A stretch of 61,992 nucleotides of DNA from Phoronis australis (taxonomy: Eukaryota; Phoronida; Phoronidae): assembly GCA_002633005.1 (NCBI GenBank), contig NMRA01000234.1, positions 449,525-511,516 of the forward strand, written 5' to 3'. The translations under genes and the position numbers were made by a program. This document shows, one piece after another, positions 11,545-22,625 of the stretch (positions are counted from its first letter, which is position 1; each line of letters begins with the position of its first letter). The notes under the pieces are model-generated. The model saw nothing but the letters and a program-made list of their open reading frames with translations. It was not told the DNA's origin and ran no database searches.

Positions 11545-11875
11545 GCGTGTAACAAAAATTGCGGGTCGGCGGTACTTTTTCAGCAAGTTGCGGGACCCGC
11601 GCGAGATCCAATAGGCCCCTAAGTTTCATTTTCGAAAAAAAATACCCGTAAAAGCTAGAGACGTGGCAGAATAACCTAGCTAGCAGACCTGGCACCCGCA
11701 ATACGGGGTCTCTCAGCAACTGGTTAACGCCTACGGGCACCTTGTCAATATGAGTGACCCCCCTGGGTGTTGGTAGGCCTTCTAGTGTTTTGCTGACAAT
11801 AAAAATGTAAGGCGTATGGTTTTGTACTTAGCACTATTTTGTGATTCGCCCAAGTAACATAAACAAATTATGTAC

Positions 11876-12022
11876 ACATAGGTTATCCCACAAACACAGG
11901 AATACTACTGCGATATCCTATCACGAATTCATTTCATCTGAGAATGTCCCAACGAGACAGATAAAATGAATTGGAGATAGGATATCGCAGTAGTATTCCT
12001 ACGTATGTAGGATTAACCTATT
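11876..12022. repeat. near-perfect hairpin / small foldback
   Basis: Left arm 11876-11940 pairs with right arm 11956-12022 around a loop of about 15 bp. The best part is a 26-bp exact complement (starting AGGAATACTACTGCGATATC), then a few mismatches towards the loop, and a weaker outer extension through ATAGGTTA. It could be a tiny foldback element or a long hairpin precursor; nothing shows transcription. Confidence 0.8.
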
Positions 12023-13398
12023 TATCCCACACACGCACGCACGCATATCCGGCACACATACATACATACATACATAGTTCGGTAGTAGCCCTTCGTTTAC
12101 ACAAACTTCGTTTTAAAGACACAAGACTTTTTCTTAACAAAAAGTCTAAACATACATATATTTGAACTTATTTGCATCACATCGATATCTTGTTGACAAT
12201 TATCCGTGAACGTGTTGAATAACTAGTAGTTTAATTTCATAATGAATTTATTAGAATTTTTAGTTTGTGAAATATACAAGTTAAAACATTGAACCATTCA
12301 ATAATATTAAAAGTTCGTCGTAAACTTAGAAACAATCCATCCGAGAATATTGATTTCGCGATTCGGGAAGCCAGTCATGGGTACTACTTCCAAGGAGTGT
12401 AACACTCCTTGCCACCGCCGCCTAGCTGGTAGGTGTAACATAAAGCCATCTAGACTTATATCCAAAGTTAGCAGTTTCCTTAAATATATCCACAGCACCA
12501 AGGACCACCTACTGAACTCTAATACGATACCAAAATCATGTACCTAAAACAAATAACAAAATCTTGATCAGAGTCTATTTTGCCTAGGGTATGCAACAAG
12601 TTATGTAACAAAGTAAAACGTGATATGAATTGTCCAATAACGCCATGTATTATCACAATAAAAAGTAATACAAAACATGACTCTGCAAGATGAGCAGAAG
12701 AAAAAACTAAACGACTATGGCATGTACACAGACCTGCCCAGAGTAGAGAGAATAACAACAAAGAGGTTATGATAAAACACCTGAAGGGCCTAACAGAAAA
12801 TGGATAAAAAAGGAAAACCAAATAACCATATACACAGAGTATAGTGGAGTACGAACGAACGGAAAAGTGTAACATGAAGAAAACTTTTTCAGATATATAT
12901 TTCAAAACTAGGCCAATATGGGAAGAATGTCCTTCACTGTTACTAGAACATGGCAACTCTGCCATTATTCAACCAAATTGCACAAGAGTCATATAATATA
13001 CGAGAGCCTTTTATCAGCTCTTGATAGTGTATGACATGCCAAAACGCAGGGGAGAAATGTTCGCGGCAACACACAAAACATTCTTACACAAACACCGTTT
13101 TTTGTCAAAGCGGAGACGTAACCCCTAAAAACGCCCAATGTTTTTTTTAAATCCAATGGGAAATTGCGGGTGTTGCAAAACCCAAGACACGTCCCGTTTT
13201 TTTTTCATTTTTGTCGAACGGGAAAATAGGGCTACCGGTATGTCCTGTGTGGAATTACCATAGTATATAATATTTAAATTTCGCGGTGTGTCAAAAAGCG
13301 GAACATTTTGATGGTGTGGTGGAATGGCCAGAAATCGAAATTACAAAGAGTATCTGGGCATGAGATAAAAACTGCACAAATGAATCACTATAGAAAAC
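12023..13398. other. intergenic, nothing recognised
   Basis: Contains short CA/CATA microsatellites (12030-12075) and low-complexity frames only. Confidence 0.5.
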
Positions 13399-13610
13399 AG
13401 TAATAATATACACATGCATACATGCATATACAAACACACAGACTTATCTGTGCAAACAAATACACAAGTAGTAATAATATACACATGCATACATGTATAT
13501 ACAAACACACAGACTTATCTGTGCAAACAAATGCACAAGTAGTAATATACACATGCATACATGTATATACAAACACACACACTTAGCTATGCAAACAAAT
13601 GCAAAAGTAG
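13399..13610. repeat. minisatellite, about 70-bp unit, three copies
   Basis: Three imperfect units containing ATATACACATGCATACATG, CAAACACACAGACTTATCTG and TGCAAACAAATGCA. It accounts for the cysteine-rich frame on the minus strand here. Confidence 0.85.
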
Positions 13611-14085
13611 TTTTTCGAAAGTTACATAAATATACCCGTTAGTGGGACCTAAACTTTTCATTTAGAATTACAGGAGGGTAAATGGGCTTCCTGGTAGCGC
13701 CAGAAATGTCTGAGGGCACGAAACTAATTTTACAACTTATTGCCATTATTGTTAATCAAACTGTCACCTCTTTAATGTAGCCAAACAGTTGAGAGATGGT
13801 GTACCCTCACTACCCTTAGCAGTGACTCGCAGAAGGGGGGAGGTGATAGCTTTTCCACATAAGGGGGCATCCAATCACTATGAATAAACTTTGAAATTGT
13901 GACGATTTGTAGTTAAATTGAATAAAGTTTCTATTTTATGTTTTTTACTTTTCTTAGTACTGGAGTATATGCATTTGAGTAGCCAAATGGGGATCCAATA
14001 AAAAAATCACTCTGGGCATCACCAAAACTCTGCAGGAAACTGGGTTATAGTACACAATGGATCAGCATTTATCATGGATGAGCAC

Positions 14086-14091
14086 TTTATT
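14086..14091 (-). terminator. candidate polyadenylation signal of NUDT6
   Basis: AATAAA on the minus strand, 67 bp beyond the NUDT6 stop codon. Position and strand are right for the 3' end of that transcript; the cleavage site is not visible. Confidence 0.45.
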
Positions 14092-14157
14092 TCCCAGTTA
14101 TTTCATAGTCATTAAAGCATGCAGTCTACTGGATAAATGTCTTTTTTCTTTTATGTT

Positions 14158-14304
14158 TCACTGTGGAATGTAGACGAACGTCAATTCTTTTCTCCATGGC
14201 ACGGGCATTGGTCTGCAGTTTATGGACACTTTTCCATTTAGGAACTGTTGAGCAACAAATCTGTTGAAATCATTCACTTCCGGGTGGTTGGCATATTCTT
14301 GAAT
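14158..14304 (-). CDS. NUDT6: NUDT6 terminal exon
   Basis: The acceptor TTTTAG precedes ATT CAA GAA. It encodes 48 residues starting IQEYANHPEVNDFNRFVAQQ and ending YIPQ, then TGA at 14160-14158. It joins exon 4 in phase 0. This C-terminal tail is shorter than the human one. Confidence 0.85.
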   Translation of the reverse strand: MQEYANHPEVNDFNRFVAQQFLNGKVSINCRPMPVPWRKELTFVYIPQ

Positions 14305-17300
14305 CTAAAATACAGTTGTAAGAATTGTCAATTAACACAATATCAAAAACACACTAATAAAAATTGTAATTATTTCCTCTTTGCAAAAAAAGAAACAATA
14401 TTTGAATGTAAAGTGAAAGTGTTTTAGCGAACATTCGCCCTTCAACAGAAGATGAAGTGGACTGAGACTCAAATCATCACGTACGGGGGACCAAGTATTA
14501 ACACACATAATCAGCTGGTATGGTCAGAGACCTGTAGTTTGCATAAATTATCTAGGAACAAAATTGAAGGGGAGATAATTGCACTTTTCGTGGTGTATTA
14601 ACATCAAATCTATTATTCGCAGGCAACTGTTTCCAGCCATATCGTTTAGTATAGTTTATTTTCTCAATCAAAAAGTAACTCAGTTTACCTGCTCCACTAT
14701 TGGATAATTGGCTGTATGTCCACCGCATCCCTGGACAATGTATTATTGTCTAATATCGTCAAAGTTTCCTGCCTCAAAATCGATACATGTTGCCAGTTTT
14801 CGCAAACGCTAGTCACGTTCGGGCCTCCAGCGCACAATAGGCTACATGAAAGCCGAAAATGCAATTAAGTTCCTGACTGTATGGACTTCCTTATTTGGAA
14901 AGTCGCTCTTTATTTCTCTTGTATCATGAAAGTTCATGTGGAAACTCTGAAGTTACAGAGGGAGGAAGACATAGGGGCAGAGTGGTCATCGCCATCTATT
15001 GCCACATTCATAAAAATAAACTCACAGGGGTTCATGGCATGCAGCAGCAGACACAAAAAGACTGTCACCAAGAGGCAACACAGTAGTCACAGCTGTCCGG
15101 AAATCAACGTCAGCCATCCTATTCCCAGCAGGAACACCTATATCTGTCCAGTTTTCATAATCATCCTAAGAGCAATTTGGCAGACAGAGGAAGACAATAA
15201 AACAGGCCCCAAAACAGTGAACACAGCTGCTAGAAGGTGCAGTTGCCTCCTTAGTATAACTTTCTGCCAAATTTCATGAAAATCTGTCAAGAGATTCTGA
15301 AGATAGCTGACACAGTGGTAGTCCGATCCATCTGATAGTCGTCACCATCATTTGTCAATTTCATAGAAACATACATGCCAAATTTAACACAATTCATGCA
15401 AAAGGTTCATGAGATACAGCCGCAGATGCAAAAATGCTACCAGGAGGTGCCAAATTTGGTAGAGCCATCTGAAAATCAATGTCAGCTGTCCTCTTACCCA
15501 TAGAAACAAATAAACTATAAATTTTCATCATTTATCTTTAGTGCGGTTTGGCCAATAGGGAGGTGGAAGTCTAACAAATTCAGAAATAGTAAAAAACAGG
15601 TACTAGGTGGTGCAGAAGATATCATGTCCAATCGAAAATGAGAAGGGGTGTGGTCTCCCCAGTAAGATGCAAAAAATGACTACTGGACTTACCGCATGGA
15701 GGAATAACAAATCTATCGTATGATCCTTAACACATATCTATTTGCCAAACTTCCAGAGAATCCGTCAAGTAACTCCGAAGATACAGAGGAAAATGGGAAA
15801 GACTAACATTGCCACTAGGAGGCAAAGCATTAGCCAGATCCGTACTAAAGTGGTGCTTTCAGCCAATTTCATAGTAACACATTTACCAAATTTAACAAAA
15901 TTCCTGCAAGAGGTTCATGAGAAGGTGCCACAGTAGTCGGAGCCATTCAAACATCACTGTAAGCCGTCCTCTTCCCAGTAGAAACACAGACCAATTTTCA
16001 CAACCATCCAAAAAACACTGAAGTTGCCACCAGGGGGCACACCAGTAGTTGAATACAGATAGGGACATTTTGCAAAATTTCACACTAAAACCTCCTTTAA
16101 GGGCTTTTGGAGGTACACCAGCGGATGGACGGGGATGACAGCAAAATGCACCAACATATAAAAAAGCTGTGGAGAATACACATTTTTTGTTACTATGCAC
16201 ATAGTGAATTATTCTTAGTAACCTAAGAGCAGTATAATTTCTGCATCATATTTCATCACTGGGTGAGTGATACTATCTACCAATTCAATACCACATACCC
16301 GATGACCTTCATATTTAATTCTCATGAGCGTGATTTCGTCACACGTACAAACGTTTCATTGGAGTGTCCTGTACTAAACACAGTCAATACAATATTACAA
16401 GTTCTCGGCAGCTATGCAAAGAGTCCTCGCTTACAAAATTAAACAAAGTAAACAAAATGGATTACAAACAAAACTCATGCTGGAAGCATGTTCTGTGTTG
16501 TCCTCAATAATTGGCACCAGCACTGTTGCAGATGCTGCTACTCCTTCCATTACAGCATACTGATAGAAACAAAACAGCTAATACAGTACAAAACAAAAGT
16601 AATCAGACAAAATGGCGTCTCCCTATCATGACAGTTAATTCTGCTAATAACAAAAATGGCTGATTGTAACTATTATGGGGCAAATTTCTAATTTAGCAGA
16701 ATGGCTTAGTCACCATACTACCGTAACTTTCTTGTTGATTTCCCTTATTCTCGGTAAAGAAATAAGACTACTTTTACAACAAACTTGGCATCTACCCAGC
16801 CACCATGACGGAGAATTCCGGGTCATTTTGCCTGAATTGTTTTGGCTTGTAATGTATATTTATTTCTGAATTCAAGATATGAATGTTTCTTATCTGTTCA
16901 TCTCACTCATAAAATGAAACTTATACTTACATCCATCCACCTGCATTCGTCGATTTCGATATCGCATGTTTTAATATCTTCTGTCTTCGCCTTCAAGTAA
17001 CACACAAAATAGATATCAGAGCAGCCAAACTTGAACTTGTGCATGTGACGGAATGCCAGAATATGCTGGAACTCACTCTCAATCCCAGTCTCCTCTCTCA
17101 CCTCGCGTATTGCACCTTCTCCGAAATCTTCACCTGAGAAAGGAAGACCCATTTTACGATGCTAAACTTTCGTTTCAGTCATGTCCCCCAACTCCATCAT
17201 GCTCAATACAAGTGCAGACTACTTCACTAAGTCATCCTCAGATTTATCCACACAAAGCTTACAACTGAGCAGAGAAGCAAGAGGTTATAGAGGATGATCA

Positions 17301-20300
17301 AGAAAGAGTAGCCCAGTGCTTTTTCGCTGTCCGCTTCACCAACCGGTGGCATTATCTCTTATTCATTTATGAAAAATTCAAACATAAATTTACACTAATA
17401 TGCTTAGGTAATGTCCATAAAAGTACCGCATTGCCGCGCTATTAGGCCCACAGGCCTATTAACAAAATAATGCATTTTTGTGGCTTTTTTTACCCACATG
17501 GTTGTGCATGCAGTGAAGTTCCGAAAATAAACGCAGGCAGTGACCCTGCACAGGCTTGTACATTAATTTGCATATAGGCACAATAAACAGACTGCAGAAA
17601 AACAGAAAATAAACATGAACACAGTATATGTTCTGGGAAGAAAACAATTACAACCTCTAAAAGTGAGGATGGTTACATATAAGAATGTCATTACGAAGTT
17701 GCCACGTCATTAGTCCCATGGTCCTACATCCGACATAATTTTTTTCAGTTTAAGGGTTTATTGATAATAAATCAAAGAACATAACACTGAATATAGTTTA
17801 GTCATGCACTAACCCCTGCACACTCGCATACAGACGGAGGACCCATAAAAATCAAAAAAAAATATATAAATAATAAGATAAGAGGGGTCCCTCTTTCATT
17901 GAACAAATGACAGAAGTTGACAATTTTGAAGGAAAATAAACTTCTCAACATTATAGTAATCTAAAACAACCATTCTGAACTTGACAGCTATTAAGTTTTT
18001 GTTTGTAAATATGACCTTTGACAAGACACAAAACAAGGTTCACAATTATAGGTATACTGAATTTACCAAACACTACTTCCATGCAACTAAGATTTAGAGA
18101 TACATCACACAAATCTTTAACCCATGAATCAACTTGAGACCAAAAGAGGATGCAAAATTACAATTTCTGAAGTAGAAGAGATATGGGAGTCTGATGGGAC
18201 TTGTTTTGAATAGGGGGCATCGCTGTTTGTCTGTGCTTTCAGCTCAGTATTCAAGAGAACACTTAGAACACGTCCGCCATGCTCCGAATCCGGAAGTAAG
18301 TGTGATATTCTTTAGGCTGCAGAGTGGCACCACCTTTTATTTCCTCTCGTAACTAAGTGTTGCAATATAAGTCACTTTTTGGAACCTCGCCGTCTTTATT
18401 GGTGTTGTCTCACTTCTACTGACTGGAACTATTGCAAACCATAACATTAGCAGTATCCAAAATACTGCCTTTTTTTGTAGCCTTTTTCTACCCAAGTGGT
18501 TCCCATGCGCCTAAGTTTCGCAAATATGTACAGTTCTAAACAAACACCCATGGGCCTAATGGCGTGGCAATACCAACAGAAGACCAATCAGTCGACAGTG
18601 AAAAGTCAAAGCGGCACAGAGAAGGCACTAATATGGATGAAAATTACATGTACGTACCCACTTCCAAATAACCCCCTGGTAACTTCCATCCTCTCATCTT
18701 TTCTCCATGGGAGACCTTTTCTTTGATAACCAGAACCTGCTGTTTATCGTTGACTACAAAACCTCCAGTTCCTGCCCGGTACATGTGATGCAGCATTAAC
18801 AAGTCAAAACAATGGGAAAATAGAGTACAAAAACAACAATGTCTTAAATTTCAATAAAAACGTCGCATATAGTGCACTGTTGAAAACCGATTAAAATGTT
18901 TACAGTTGTTATATACACGTCTTCCGTAACAAAAATAACCATTTGCATTAGACAACATACTGTTGCAACCTTGGTCTCAAATTGTTCGGAGTCAAATTAG
19001 AGGTAATTTTCGGGCTTTCAAAGACAACACAGTTCATTATTGCTAGAGACCAAGCTCTACAGATTGGTTTGAAAACGTGTCATATTCTGCACTGAATATC
19101 TAGGGATTAACAAAACCTAGTATGTTTTTTGCAAACTCAGAAATCACTTCTCATCTAAGGAAAGTTGAGATTTTTTAGCAGTAGGTGGTTTAAATCAGTC
19201 TGGCCACATGGTAAACAGGCAGGTGATGATGAATAACTCAATGAACATTTTAACATTATACAAACCAAATTTCAGTTAGAAATTAAACCATCGTCAGTGG
19301 TGACTGATAGAATCATAGGAGGATACCAGATATTGAAGTCACTCTATACAATACAACTGAGAAAAGACAAGAGAGATTAGGGGGTGGGGGGGTCCGTGCA
19401 GATCTGACATGATGGGAGTCATGACTAGAACTGTAGTCTGGGTAACGTGATCTTTTTATTGAGTGACATGAATGCTTTTAGGTGCAAACACTGTCAAAAC
19501 AATTATACCGTTGTGTAAAAAAGGTTTACCAATTCAACAAAGTGATCTGTATCTTTAAAACCACTAGTCTACAAAACTGTCTTAATTGAAGTGTAAAACA
19601 CCATACTTTGCAGTAATGTTGCATACTTTTAATTAATTGTCAGTATTATCCGGTAGAATGTTAGATTGGCTTGACAACACAGCATCTCGGTCAATGTATA
19701 AAACGGCTACAGCAGTGCCATCTATCATCAATTGGACCCTACTCAGCATAAGACTGATTCTGACAGTACAGGATATCATTTCTTATGAGAGCAAGACGTC
19801 AAATGGACCCTGCACATTGTCGAATCCAAAGTATCATGACACTCAATATCAATTAATCACGTCAACCAGACAACAGCTTTGGCCACGGCTCCCGTCATAC
19901 AGTGATTTGCATGGACTCCCCCCAAGTCTCTCTTGTCATTTATTATATAAACATTAACATCTGGTGTCTCCTATGATTCTGTCTATCAATGCTGATGAAG
20001 GTTTATTATGTTCTATCTGAAACATTTGCTTGCATATTAAAATATGGTGACTAAACCATTCATCATAACCTTCTTTGTTGATCTTTATCAAAAGTTTGGT
20101 TCTTGGACAGAACGTGGCTTTATAGCCACTTTTAATAACTCCATAAAAACTACAGGACTGATAATCAAACCACAAGGACAGTCACAGAGAGGGATCGCAG
20201 CTACACAAAAAATGACTACCAAGCAACAATTACAACAAAAACTGTCCAAACAATCAATTTGTTGTTTATGATTGCAAATTGCATCACTTCAAAACTTCTC

Positions 20301-22625
20301 TTCCTCACCAATATAGTGATGTGCATACTTGGGGTACGTGCTGACTGGATGCTCTGTGCTCAGCCATTGTTGCATAAGGACGTATGAAGGTTGAGCATGA
20401 TGGAATGTGAATCCTAGCTAAAACAAAACAGTAATAAGACTTTGTTAGATTTTGACAGTAATAAGATTTTGTTAGATCTTGACAGTAATAAGACTTTGTT
20501 AGATCTTGACAGTATTAAGACTTTGTTAGATCTTGACAGTAATAAGACTTTGTTAGATCTTGACAGTAATAAGACTTTGTTAGATCTTGACAGTAATAAG
20601 ACTTTGTTAGATCTTGACAGTAATAAGACTTTGTTAGATCTTGACAGTATTAAGACTTTGTTAGATCTTGACAACTGAAGTACTACTGAGCATCCATGAT
20701 ACCAGTTTTACAATTGCCTGGAGCTAAGAATTATGATCTCAATATGCCACTTTTGTATTCTTACCTGATTAGAAAATGATTCTGCATCAATAAATTCACC
20801 ACATAAGCTAGTCTATCATGCACTCTTAAAGGAGAAGGAAGCCTTTTTTCATGTCGTTTTTAATAAAAATACATTTCGTTGATTATCCAAGACATATTTT
20901 TCAGTTAATAATAGCTTCCTGTAAGTCGTGCTTTACTCCAGAAGTGATGTTTAGGGAGATGAATTTCCTGCCATTTTGTTTTCATATAATCTGACTGCAT
21001 GAGCTGTCAAGTCAGTCATTGTTTTCCCCAGGTTTTGATAAGTTCAGTCATTCTTTGCATTTTTTTACATGTCAGTCAACATCCAGCAGGATTGCTGCAT
21101 ACCGGTGTGTACTCATTATTGTCTCACGCGCACTTTGTGTATGCCATTACATCACTTTCCGAAAGATGACAAGCCCCGCCATACCTGGCTTGTTCGTGAG
21201 AAGAACACAGCGTTACCATCCAAGCCATGTACAAAGCCCTAAAGAATTATCGAGTGTGTGGCAATGCCTGAAAAAGGATGCCATACTATCGCTGTTGATT
21301 TCCAGCAGTGCTCCGTCACCACCCCAGGGAAGTGCATTTTTGAAGCCATTAGCCTCACAAGCTGCGGCCTCTACAGTGACTGGAGGCATTTCATCTACTG
21401 TCGCCTGTGCCTCCGAACGTACCCCAGAGTTTACAATTCTGGGAACTAGCAGTGATTCGCCCTGTGCTGGTGTTGTCTCCAGCTCAAAGCCTGTAAGCAG
21501 CCTTGCAGCGATGCTGAATAGTGGGAGTGAATACAAGCCAGGTTTGACACGCAGTGGGGAGGACAGTTTGTCATCCAGTGATCAAGCTGGTGAGCTAAAC
21601 ATTGATAAATTTATTGTGGACCTGAATAAAGTATCGGAGCTAGAAGATGCCCGGTGTGTGACGAAGCAGCCATACACCAGGATGTCAGCGGTTTGGGTGC
21701 TCAGGTCACCAGGAACAGCATAGGTATTCCATTGAGGTTGGCATAACAGTGCACACCGTGCATTTGCACCATCACGTACAACATACTTGTCCTCAGTCTC
21801 TGCCTCATCCCTCTCAAACAGATGTCTGCTCGTATTCTGCCTCAATATACATGGGCTCAAACATATATCCACCCACTGACTGTTTGTGAAAAAATTCCTC
21901 CTCACCACTACTCCGAACAATGTCTCCGTCACTCAAGTCGCTGTGTCTGTGATATGGGTAGCCGACTCCAGCCATTTTCAGGCTACTACGAACTAAAAGA
22001 TTCCTAAATCCAACGTAATTGAGTTCTCTAACAATCTTAGCTTGTCGTAGAATACTCGTCGATGGGAAGTGGTGATGATAATTTTAGGAAATCAACACAA
22101 AAACAACAGCAGAACAGGATCCTCACAGTAAACTCAAACACACTAGAAACAAACTGTCAGAAAATTCTTAACCGCCTAAATGTAACTTCCGGAGTAGTGC
22201 TGACTAATTTATAAAATTATGTCTGGGATAATCAACGAACCGTATTTTTACTAAAAATGACACGAAAAAAGGTTGCCCTCCCCTTTAAACCCACCTAAGT
22301 CAATACTCAAGACATACATTTCACAAAATTCACAAGATGCCCCAACTAAAATATCCAAAGCAGGTTATCGCAAAGAATGTTGCTAGACACGTCTTCTGTA
22401 AAATAGAGGAAACTAAGGTACACTTTTGCCAAGACATACAGACTAAGTACCAGAACTTTTGAAAAGTGATTGAATCAGACTGGAGTTTGGATGAATGAAA
22501 ACATAAAATGCACATTTATTTCAAAGCACTCACTTTGGTACAAACTGGAATGAGTGAAGATTGGTCAATCTTTATGTTGACTAGCACGCAGTTCACCCTG
22601 ATCTTCTTCCAGAAATCTAATGATA
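14158..22625 (-). CDS. NUDT6: Nudix hydrolase NUDT6, five exons recognised (N-terminus missing)
   Basis: Exons in transcript order: 22625-22534, 20417-20309, 18771-18658, 17133-16931 and 14304-14158. Phases agree at all four joins, giving about 221 codons ending in TGA. Exons 1 and 2 read a family-specific domain before the Nudix fold (SLDFWKKIRVNCVLVNIKI, then VCTK joined to LGFTFHHAQPSYVLMQQWL). Exon 3 starts the Nudix fold (GTGGFVVND, WKLPGGYLEV). The join of exons 3 and 4 completes the Nudix box G-x5-E-x7-REVREETGI, with every metal-binding position present. The end of exon 4 (CRWMD) runs into IQEYANHPEVNDF in exon 5, as in NUDT6. Family members hydrolyse nucleoside-diphosphate derivatives; the physiological substrate is unsettled. 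About 90 residues shorter than human NUDT6 because an N-terminal exon was not found in 22626-27366. Confidence 0.9.
14980..16110 (+). repeat. degenerate repeat array with CTCF-like cores (NUDT6 intron)
   Basis: Several diverged monomers of very roughly 140-280 bp. Recurrent phrases are ATTTCATAGAAACA, CCAAATTTAACA, AAAATCAATGTCAGC and CTCTTCCCAGTAGAAACA. Cores like CCACTAGGAGGCA (15812-15824) and CCACCAGGGGGCA (16027-16039) recur. Same family as 6770-7380. No coding. Confidence 0.65.
16675..16860 (+). repeat. dispersed repeat related to 57285-57430
   Basis: Shares AGAATGGCT, CTTCTTGTTG-like and AACTTGGC-TCTA-CCAGC-CCATGAC blocks, and GGGTCATTTTG-CTGAAT, with the sequence at about 57285-57430. 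It lies in the last NUDT6 intron. At the second location the repeat is within a presence/absence insertion. Confidence 0.6.
16931..17133 (-). CDS. NUDT6: NUDT6 exon (Nudix box helix)
   Basis: Acceptor TTTCTCAG before 17133, donor GTAAGT after 16931. It reads EDFGEGAIREVREETGIESE, with the catalytic REVREETG helix, then a CSDIYFVCYL strand and the conserved CRWMD end. Confidence 0.95.
18658..18771 (-). CDS. NUDT6: NUDT6 exon (start of Nudix fold)
   Basis: Acceptor GGGCAG before 18771, donor GTACGT after 18658. It reads GTGGFVVNDKQQVLVIKEK and later RGWKLPGGYLEVG, the strand-loop entry of the Nudix box. The split glycine codon joins in phase 1 at both ends. Confidence 0.92.
20309..20417 (-). 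CDS. NUDT6: NUDT6 exon (pre-Nudix domain, LGFTFHHA)
   Basis: The acceptor TTTTAG precedes CTA GGA TTC. The exon reads LGFTFHHAQPSYVLMQQWL and ends at YAHHYI plus one base before GTGAGG. The FHHA and WL landmarks are typical of NUDT6. A nine-copy minisatellite ends 12 bp upstream of the exon on the gene strand. Confidence 0.92.
20430..20672. repeat. 27-bp minisatellite, nine copies, beside a NUDT6 acceptor
   Basis: Exactly 9 x 27 bp, unit built from AGTAATAAGACTTTG and TTAGATCTTGAC. Because 27 is a multiple of three it opens repeat frames on both strands (LDLDSNKTL; SRSNKVLLL); these are not genes. On the gene strand the array is directly upstream of the polypyrimidine tract and AG of the NUDT6 exon at 20417-20309. 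Confidence 0.95.
20830..22284 (+). mobile_element. Kolobok-type element with decayed THAP transposase (NUDT6 intron)
   Basis: A 1,455-bp element flanked by TTAA (20826-20829 and 22285-22288). The ends match those at 9903-10394: AGGAGAAGGAAGCCTTTTTT at left, and the complement of AGGGGAGGGCAACC at right. Near 21080-21260 the plus strand reads a THAP-like stretch (DCCIPVCTHYCLTRT, HHFPKDDKPRHTWL, YRVCGNA), then hits a stop where the C-x2-H of the finger should be, and a shifted frame continues. The region from 21260 to 21930 has long frames on both strands but no recognised catalytic core. Non-functional copy. Confidence 0.75.
22534..22625 (-). CDS. NUDT6: NUDT6 exon (pre-Nudix domain, part 1)
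   Basis: Acceptor TTTGCAG before 22625 and donor GTGAGT after 22534. It reads SLDFWKKIRVNCVLVNIKI followed by DQSSLIPVCTK, like the NUDT6 stretch where a conserved tryptophan and a hydrophobic strand precede LGFxFHHA. It enters with two bases of a split codon and leaves in phase 0. Confidence 0.85.

Noticed and set aside
11266-11740. Frames crossing the N run
   Set aside because: Most of their length is unknown sequence; the same holds for the two frames over 32911-33346.
12519-12965. 148-residue hydrophobic frame on the minus strand
   Set aside because: No family resemblance, no splice context, and composition typical of AT-rich non-coding DNA.
20414-20678. Repeat proteins of about 80 residues on both strands
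   Set aside because: Produced by a 27-bp minisatellite whose unit is a multiple of three; it lies in an intron next to a splice site.
21582-21932. 116-residue frame on the minus strand inside the Kolobok element
   Set aside because: No recognised domain; it overlaps a plus-strand frame continuing from the THAP region and is probably its shadow.
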